NCBI GenBank assembly: GCA_045132775.1
Contig: JBGUSX010000003.1
Location: 1-26,366 of the forward strand
Origin: SVTX01 sp045132775
GTDB lineage: Bacteria > Bacillota > Clostridia > Oscillospirales > CAG-272
Direction of reading: 5' to 3'
DNA length: 26,366 bases
A program made the position numbers and the translations under genes. Shown here in pieces: positions 21,549-26,366 of the stretch (position 1 is its first letter; each line of letters begins with the position of its first letter). The notes beneath the pieces were generated by a model that saw nothing but the letters and a program-made list of their open reading frames with translations, was not told the DNA's origin and ran no database searches.

Positions 21549-22289
21549 ATGAGGATAACATTTGTCGGAACTTCACACGGGGTTCCGAGCTCAGAGAGAT
21601 ATTGTACGTGCATACTTATAGAATCGGGCGACTCATTTTATTTTATAGATGCGGGTGCTCCGATTGCCGATGTGATACAGCGACGCGGACTTGATATGCA
21701 TAATTTCAAGGCGGTGTTTACCACTCACGTGCACGGAGATCATACGGCGGGGCTGTTTCAGGTTGCTGATCTTGTGAATTGGTATTACAGGGACTGTTCA
21801 GCGGACTTTTTTGTCACCGATACCGAGCAGTCTGAAGCGATAGAGAAGCTGATCTACATTTCAAACAACAAAACGGGTGTTGACAAGGCTCGCGTGCGTT
21901 TTAAGACTGCCGTTGAGGGCGTGGTGTATGAGGATGAGAATATCAGCGTTGAGTATATTCGAAACAAGCATATAACGAGCAGCCCCTCTTATTCCTTGCT
22001 TGTGCGTGAGGGGAAGAAAAAGGTTTTGTTCAGCGGCGATTTCTCGGGGCATCTTGCAGAGAAGGACGTTCCTGTAAGTGTCCTTGAGGGCGGTGTCGAT
22101 GCCTTTGTCTGCGAGCTTGCGCATTTTTCGCTTGATGAGCTTGCTCCGTTCATTGAAAAGGCGAAGACAGACAGGCTGTTTTTCATCCACGTATATCCTA
22201 CGTCGAAATATGACGAGATAGAAAAAGCAAAAGGCATATATGCTTTTGAAGTAATTACCCCCAAGGATAACGATACGTATAACGTTTGA
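21549..22289 (+). CDS. MBL-fold metal-dependent hydrolase
   Basis: A 246-residue protein of the metallo-beta-lactamase fold, RNase Z/phosphodiesterase-like branch. It starts 'MRITFVGTSHGVPSSER', typical for that branch. The metal site 'TTHVHGDHTAG' gives His60, His62, Asp64 and His65. Later ligands are likely in 'FSGDFSGH' and 'CELAHFS', and the C-terminal 'FFIHVYPTSKYDEI' supplies the last histidine. ATG 21549 is chosen over GTG 21543 because TTAGGAGG stands at ideal spacing. It is the first gene of an operon with the nucleotidase-like lipoprotein and the peptidase. The substrate is unknown, perhaps a phosphodiester or cyclic nucleotide. Confidence 0.9.
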   Translation: MRITFVGTSHGVPSSERYCTCILIESGDSFYFIDAGAPIADVIQRRGLDMHNFKAVFTTHVHGDHTAGLFQVADLVNWYYRDCSADFFVTDTEQSEAIEKLIYISNNKTGVDKARVRFKTAVEGVVYEDENISVEYIRNKHITSSPSYSLLVREGKKKVLFSGDFSGHLAEKDVPVSVLEGGVDAFVCELAHFSLDELAPFIEKAKTDRLFFIHVYPTSKYDEIEKAKGIYAFEVITPKDNDTYNV

Positions 22290-22325
22290 GTGTTGACCAA
22301 GATAATTATTGTGAGGTACAAGGAT

Positions 22326-24917
22326 TTGAAGAAATATTTATCAATAATTTTGGTTTTTGTTCTGCTGATTTCAAGCTGCTTTGCGGGTTGCGATATAAAC
22401 GAGATACCTGACGACGAGCAGACCGAATCGGCTGAAGAATCTACTACTCTCATCGAGTCGGCTACTGATAGTAGTGAGGCTACAGAGGGAAGAGTTGAGG
22501 AGAGTGTTAGCGAAACCTCGTCGCAAGTGACGGATTCTGCCGACACGACTGCAGTTACAGAGACAGAAGTGTCAGATTCTGAAACGCAGACCGCGACACA
22601 AACGCAGACCGCGACACAAACGGAGACAGAGACCAAAGCGGAGATTGAAACAGATGCTGCGACGGAAAGTGAGACTCCGACCGAGAGCGAGACTTCGACG
22701 GAAAGTGAGACCTTGACGGAGAGAGAGACTCCGACCGAAAGTGAGACTCCGACCGAAAGTGAGACTCCGACCGAGAGCGAGACTCCGACCGAGAGCGAGA
22801 CTCCGACCGAGAGCGAGACTCCGACCGAGAGCGAGACTCCGACGGAAAGTGAGACTCCGACGGAAAGTGAGACTCCGACGGAAAGTGAGACTCCGACGGA
22901 AAGTGAGACTCCGACGGAAAGTGAGACTCCGACCGAAAGTGAGACTCCGACCGAGAGTGAGACTCCGACCGAGAGCGAGACTCCGACCGAGAGCGAGACT
23001 CCGACCGAGAGCGAGACTCCGACCGAGAGTGAGACTCAGACCGAGAGCGAGACTCCGACCGAAAGTGAGACACCGACGGTGACCGAAACAGAAACAGAAA
23101 CGGAAACAGAAACGGAAACCGAGAGCGAATCCTCGACTGAGGTGGAAGGTTGCGACAGTCACACCGATGAAGACAACAACGGCTATTGCGACGACTGCAA
23201 TATTTCCGTTGTGATCGTTCTCGATCTGTTTGCAATAAACGATCTGCACGGAAAGTTCTGCGATTCATCAACGCAGGCGGGTGTTGACGAAATGACAACC
23301 TACTTCAAGCAGGCATATAGCAATGAGGACTACGTTATCATTCTCTCCTCGGGGGACATGTGGCAGGGAAGCTCGGAGTCAAACCTTACCAAAGGTAATA
23401 TCATAACCGAGTGGATGAATTATATAGAGGTCGTTTCGATGACTCTCGGTAACCACGAATACGATTGGGGCGAGGAATTCATTGCGCAAAATGCGGCATT
23501 GGCGAATTTCCCGTTCCTTGCGATCAACGTCTATGATTCCGACACGAACGCGCGTGCAGAATACTGTCAGCCTTCGGTTATGGTAGAGCGCGGAGGAGCA
23601 ACTATCGGTATTATCGGAGCTATTGGCGACTGTCATTCTTCGATATCGGGTGAGGTTTCGGGAGGCTTTTACTTCAAGACGGGAAGTGAGCTGACCGCGC
23701 TTGTCAAGGCAGAGGCGCAGAGATTGCGCGATAATGGAGCGGATTACATCATTTACTCGATACACGACGGATACGGAAGCTCGTCGGGCGGTATTGAAAA
23801 TATATCGGATTCTAATTTGCGCTCGTACTACGACCCCACACTTTCAGAGGGCTACGTTGATCTCGTTTTTGAGGGCCATTCACATCAGCATTACGTACTT
23901 ATTGATGCTGACGGAGTATATCATCTTCAGGGCGGCGGTGACAACAAGGGTATTTCCTACGTTGAGGTTGAGATAAACTTTGCAAACGGAGAAAATGAAG
24001 TTCAAAAGGCGCAGTATTTGACCTCGAGCGTGTATGCGGATCTTGCGGATGATCCGATCGTTGATGAGTTGATGGAGAAATACAAGGACCAGGTATCCCA
24101 GGGAACGCAGGTGCTCGGATTTAACGACAGGGAGCTTGATTCAGACGAGGTCCGTCAGCTTGTTGCGGATCTGTACATCAAGGCGGGACTTGAGATGTTC
24201 GGAGATGAATACGACATCGTGCTCGGCGGCGGTTACCTCTCTGTGAGAAGTCCGTATTTCCTTTCCGCAGGAAACGTGACATATTCACAGCTTCAGTCTC
24301 TCCTGCCCTTTGACAACGAGCTTGTTTTGTGTTCTATCAAGGGATCGGATCTTAAGAGCAGATTTATCAACACTACAAATGCCGATTACTTTGTATCATA
24401 TAGTGAATACGGCAATTCGGTAAAGAATAACATCAAGGACAGCGCAACCTATTACGTTATAGTTGATACCTACTCGTCGACGTATGCGTACAATCGCCTG
24501 ACCGAGATCGCGAGATATACCCCCGGTGTTTATGCGCGCGATCTTGTGGCGGAGTATATAAAATCGGGCGGTCTTACGTCGGGCGGAGAGATCACATACA
24601 CGTCTATTCCCGAGATACTTGAAAAAGGGGCGCAAATGAGCGACAATGCGTTGAGTGAAGGGTATTATTACGTAAAGGGAACTGTTGCTTCGGTGGTAAA
24701 TACAAAATACGGAAATATGTACGTAAAGGATGAGAAAGGCAACACGCTTTACGTTTACGGCACTTACGATGCGACGGGAGCTACGCGATACGACGGTATG
24801 GCGGATCCGCCTGCGGTCGGGGACGAGGTTGTACTGTATGCACAGATCAAGCGGTACGTGAACGGCGGCAGTGTGACGATAGAGCTGATAGACGCGAAGG
24901 TGCTGTCGTGCTCTTGA
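22326..24917 (+). CDS. Surface lipoprotein: TESETP stalk plus 5'-nucleotidase/UDP-sugar hydrolase
   Basis: An 863-residue protein. The start is uncertain (TTG 22326 has GAGG 9 bases upstream; GTG 22311 and TTG 22290 are alternatives). The signal peptide 'MKKYLSIILVFVLLISSCFAGC' ends in a lipobox-like cysteine, so the protein is probably membrane-anchored outside the cell. Residues 113-250 are 23 tandem six-residue TESETP-type units, a likely wall-spanning stalk. After a 'CDSHTDEDNNGYCDDC' motif comes a metallophosphatase domain with NDLHG (about 305-309), GDMWQGS (about 343), GNHE (about 375-378) and GHSHQ (about 517). The 5'-nucleotidase C-terminal domain ('YDIVLGGGYLSVRS') and an OB-like domain ('GYYYVKGTVASVV ... 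NMYVKDEKG') follow. It probably salvages extracellular nucleotides. Confidence 0.9.
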   Translation: MKKYLSIILVFVLLISSCFAGCDINEIPDDEQTESAEESTTLIESATDSSEATEGRVEESVSETSSQVTDSADTTAVTETEVSDSETQTATQTQTATQTETETKAEIETDAATESETPTESETSTESETLTERETPTESETPTESETPTESETPTESETPTESETPTESETPTESETPTESETPTESETPTESETPTESETPTESETPTESETPTESETPTESETPTESETPTESETQTESETPTESETPTVTETETETETETETESESSTEVEGCDSHTDEDNNGYCDDCNISVVIVLDLFAINDLHGKFCDSSTQAGVDEMTTYFKQAYSNEDYVIILSSGDMWQGSSESNLTKGNIITEWMNYIEVVSMTLGNHEYDWGEEFIAQNAALANFPFLAINVYDSDTNARAEYCQPSVMVERGGATIGIIGAIGDCHSSISGEVSGGFYFKTGSELTALVKAEAQRLRDNGADYIIYSIHDGYGSSSGGIENISDSNLRSYYDPTLSEGYVDLVFEGHSHQHYVLIDADGVYHLQGGGDNKGISYVEVEINFANGENEVQKAQYLTSSVYADLADDPIVDELMEKYKDQVSQGTQVLGFNDRELDSDEVRQLVADLYIKAGLEMFGDEYDIVLGGGYLSVRSPYFLSAGNVTYSQLQSLLPFDNELVLCSIKGSDLKSRFINTTNADYFVSYSEYGNSVKNNIKDSATYYVIVDTYSSTYAYNRLTEIARYTPGVYARDLVAEYIKSGGLTSGGEITYTSIPEILEKGAQMSDNALSEGYYYVKGTVASVVNTKYGNMYVKDEKGNTLYVYGTYDATGATRYDGMADPPAVGDEVVLYAQIKRYVNGGSVTIELIDAKVLSCS
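22662..23075 (+). repeat. 23 tandem 18-bp units encoding TESETP
   Basis: 414 bases equal exactly 23 units of 18. Most differ only by synonymous changes (ACG-GAA-AGT, ACC-GAG-AGC, ACC-GAA-AGT forms) arranged in blocks. Variant units read TESETS, TESETL, TERETP and TESETQ. Confidence 0.95.
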
Positions 24918-24945
24918 CGAAATGAATCTGAAAGGAAGAATAAAT

Positions 24946-26169
24946 ATGAGATCAAAGCAAATTGAAAAGATATTCCGCGATACCGCGTACGTCAGAATGG
25001 GCGGTCGCGCGGAGGAGAAAAATGCTGCTGAATACCTTAAGGGTGTTTGCGCGGACTTTGGATGCGAGGCTTACCTTGAGGAATTCGAGGTCGATATGGC
25101 GGACGTAAAGAGCGCCGAGCTGTACGTTGACGGTAAGGCGATCGCCTGCCGCGGATATATGAATTGCGGCTCGGGGGAAGTAGAGGGTGAGCTTTATTAT
25201 CTCCGCGACAACTCTAAATTCTCGCTCAAAAAATGTCGGGATAAGATAGTGCTCAGCGACGGCTATCTCGGTTATTGGAGATATCAGGATCTGCTTGAGA
25301 ACGGCGCGAAGGGCTTTATTACCTACGACGGAAACGTAAATTATGCTGACCGCGACATCGACCGCCGTGAGCTTCGTTCCTACGTTTCAAACGGCAACAA
25401 GATACTTGGTGTAAATATCAACGCAAAGGATGCTGTGGAGATAGTCAGCAAGGACGGCAAGAACGCCAAGATCGTGATCGAGCAGGACGAATACAAGGGT
25501 AAGTCGCAGAACGTGATCCTTGATCTCCCGGGTGAGATCGACGAGACCGTTGTATTTACCGCTCATTACGATTCCACTTCGCTTTCACAAGGCGCGTACG
25601 ACAATATGTCGGGCTGTGTCGGCTTGCTCTCCATGGCAGAGTATTTTTCGAAAAAGGCACACAGACGCAATCTTCGCTTTATCTGGTGCGGAAGTGAGGA
25701 AAGGGGACTTCTCGGCTCAAAGGCTTACTGTGAGGCACACGCAGACGAGCTTGAAAAGACTGTCCTTTGCATAAATCTCGATATGATAGGCTGTGTTATG
25801 GGCAAGTTTGCCGCGGTATCGACCGCAGAGCAGAGGCTGGTTGATTACATCTCTTACCTCGGAGATGAGATAGGTCTTGCGGTCTCATCGTCGCAGGACG
25901 TATATTCGAGCGATTCCACGCCCTTTGCTGACAAGGGAGTGCCTGCGGTATCCTTTGCGCGTCATTCGCCGCCCAACACCGCTACTATACACAACAGCTA
26001 CGACACAAGAAAGCTGATAAAGACCGATAATATGCAGAAGGATATCGCGTTTATAACCGCTTTTGCCGAGAGAATGGCGAATGCGGTCAACTGTCCCGTT
26101 GACCGCACCATGCCCGACAATATGAAGGAAAAGCTTGACGAATATCTTTGTAGGAAGAGGAAAAAATAA
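24946..26169 (+). CDS. M28 family zinc aminopeptidase with PA-type insert
   Basis: A 407-residue metallopeptidase. An N-terminal 'GGRAEEKNAAEYLKGVCADFGCEAYLEEFEV' segment is typical of M28. A protease-associated-type insert (about 55-185) precedes the catalytic domain. Zinc ligands and catalytic residues are visible: His207 in 'FTAHYDS', Asp219 in 'GAYDNMSG', Glu251/Glu252 in 'GSEERGLLGS', Asp279 in 'INLDMIG' and His349 in 'TIHNSYD'. No signal peptide is present, so it probably acts in the cytoplasm on small peptides. ATG 24946 has AAAGGAAG upstream; the frame from 24922 has no ribosome site. It follows the nucleotidase gene by 28 bp and closes the operon. Confidence 0.92.
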   Translation: MRSKQIEKIFRDTAYVRMGGRAEEKNAAEYLKGVCADFGCEAYLEEFEVDMADVKSAELYVDGKAIACRGYMNCGSGEVEGELYYLRDNSKFSLKKCRDKIVLSDGYLGYWRYQDLLENGAKGFITYDGNVNYADRDIDRRELRSYVSNGNKILGVNINAKDAVEIVSKDGKNAKIVIEQDEYKGKSQNVILDLPGEIDETVVFTAHYDSTSLSQGAYDNMSGCVGLLSMAEYFSKKAHRRNLRFIWCGSEERGLLGSKAYCEAHADELEKTVLCINLDMIGCVMGKFAAVSTAEQRLVDYISYLGDEIGLAVSSSQDVYSSDSTPFADKGVPAVSFARHSPPNTATIHNSYDTRKLIKTDNMQKDIAFITAFAERMANAVNCPVDRTMPDNMKEKLDEYLCRKRKK

Positions 26170-26174
26170 AAACC

Positions 26175-26225
26175 TACCCCTCGCCGTGAAAACGGGGAGG
26201 GGTAATTGATAAATTGCAATTTATC
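26175..26225 (+). terminator. Hairpin pair at operon end
   Basis: TACCCCTC-g-CCGT (26175-26187) pairs with ACGG-g-GAGGGGTA (26192-26204). An 18-base palindrome GATAAATTGCAATTTATC follows at 26208-26225. There is no clear U tract, so termination is likely but not certain. The last 140 bases hold another GGGAGG/CCTCCC hairpin (about 26300-26320) and no gene. Confidence 0.6.
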
Positions 26226-26366
26226 GGTGTGTTTGAAAATTGCAAACGGCTTAAAATAATTTCACGTCTATAAACCAAACGTCACTTTAAAACCGTAGGG
26301 GAGGTGCTTGCCCCTCCCGCTAACAAACGACTATTAAACCCTTATGGCTAAAGAAGAAACAAATGC

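Noticed and set aside
22662..23075. CRISPR-like periodic array
   Set aside because: Units are contiguous 18-mers without spacers and encode an in-frame protein stalk.
22555..23298. Long minus-strand Arg/Ser-rich frames opposite the TESETP repeats, and the plus-strand Arg-rich frame
   Set aside because: They are by-products of an 18-bp repeat that keeps all frames open; composition follows the repeat.

Overview
The window looks like a chromosomal stretch of a gut-type Clostridia (Bacillota) genome carrying integrated mobile DNA. The grounds are AGGAGG-type ribosome sites before most genes, TTGACA/TATAAT promoters, TTG starts, and Tn4451-type accessory genes (two large serine recombinases, TnpV, TnpW-like proteins, a Mob/Pre relaxase). 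This is inference from gene families; no rRNA or species marker is present.

Layout. (1) 2-3323, plus strand: the end of one mobile element, with two tandem ParB-like genes (the first cut by the window edge), a small TnpW-like protein and a large serine recombinase. (2) 3333-4007: a minus-strand tRNA-Leu(UAG) with its own promoter and terminators, then an array of short hairpins joined by TGATGT/ACATCA spacers. (3) 4008-4642: TnpV and a DUF6809-type protein. (4) 5086-11346, plus strand: a tightly spaced cargo operon of mostly unknown proteins. It includes a degenerate ATPase-like protein, a CPCC-type zinc ribbon, a papain-fold Cys-His-Asp protein, a CX5R phosphatase fusion, an sce7726-like nuclease, an LRR protein, a gene broken (or recoded) by a -1 shift at a T6 run, and a protein that looks like PolC DNA polymerase stripped of its catalytic aspartates. 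(5) 11395-15406, minus strand: a five-gene module, the last three genes translationally coupled, headed by a winged-helix regulator. A shared 10-mer (AAAAGCGACA) lies at both promoters. I consider it the best candidate for an undescribed, defence-like cargo system.

(6) 15407-20227, plus strand: the mobilization core. It has a gene-free, highly structured 1-kb region with a promoter-to-terminator noncoding RNA candidate and an oriT-like set of competing hairpins, then a Mob/Pre relaxase whose best start is ATA, two small genes (the second TnpW-like), and a second large serine recombinase with a near-consensus promoter. (7) 20294-26169: ordinary chromosomal genes. A Gfo/Idh/MocA oxidoreductase (minus) diverges from a plus-strand operon of an MBL-fold hydrolase, a lipoprotein 5'-nucleotidase with a 23-unit TESETP stalk, and an M28 peptidase.

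The simplest reading is two tandem or nested integrative elements: one ends after the first recombinase, and one runs from near TnpV to just after the second recombinase. The attachment sites could not be fixed from sequence alone.
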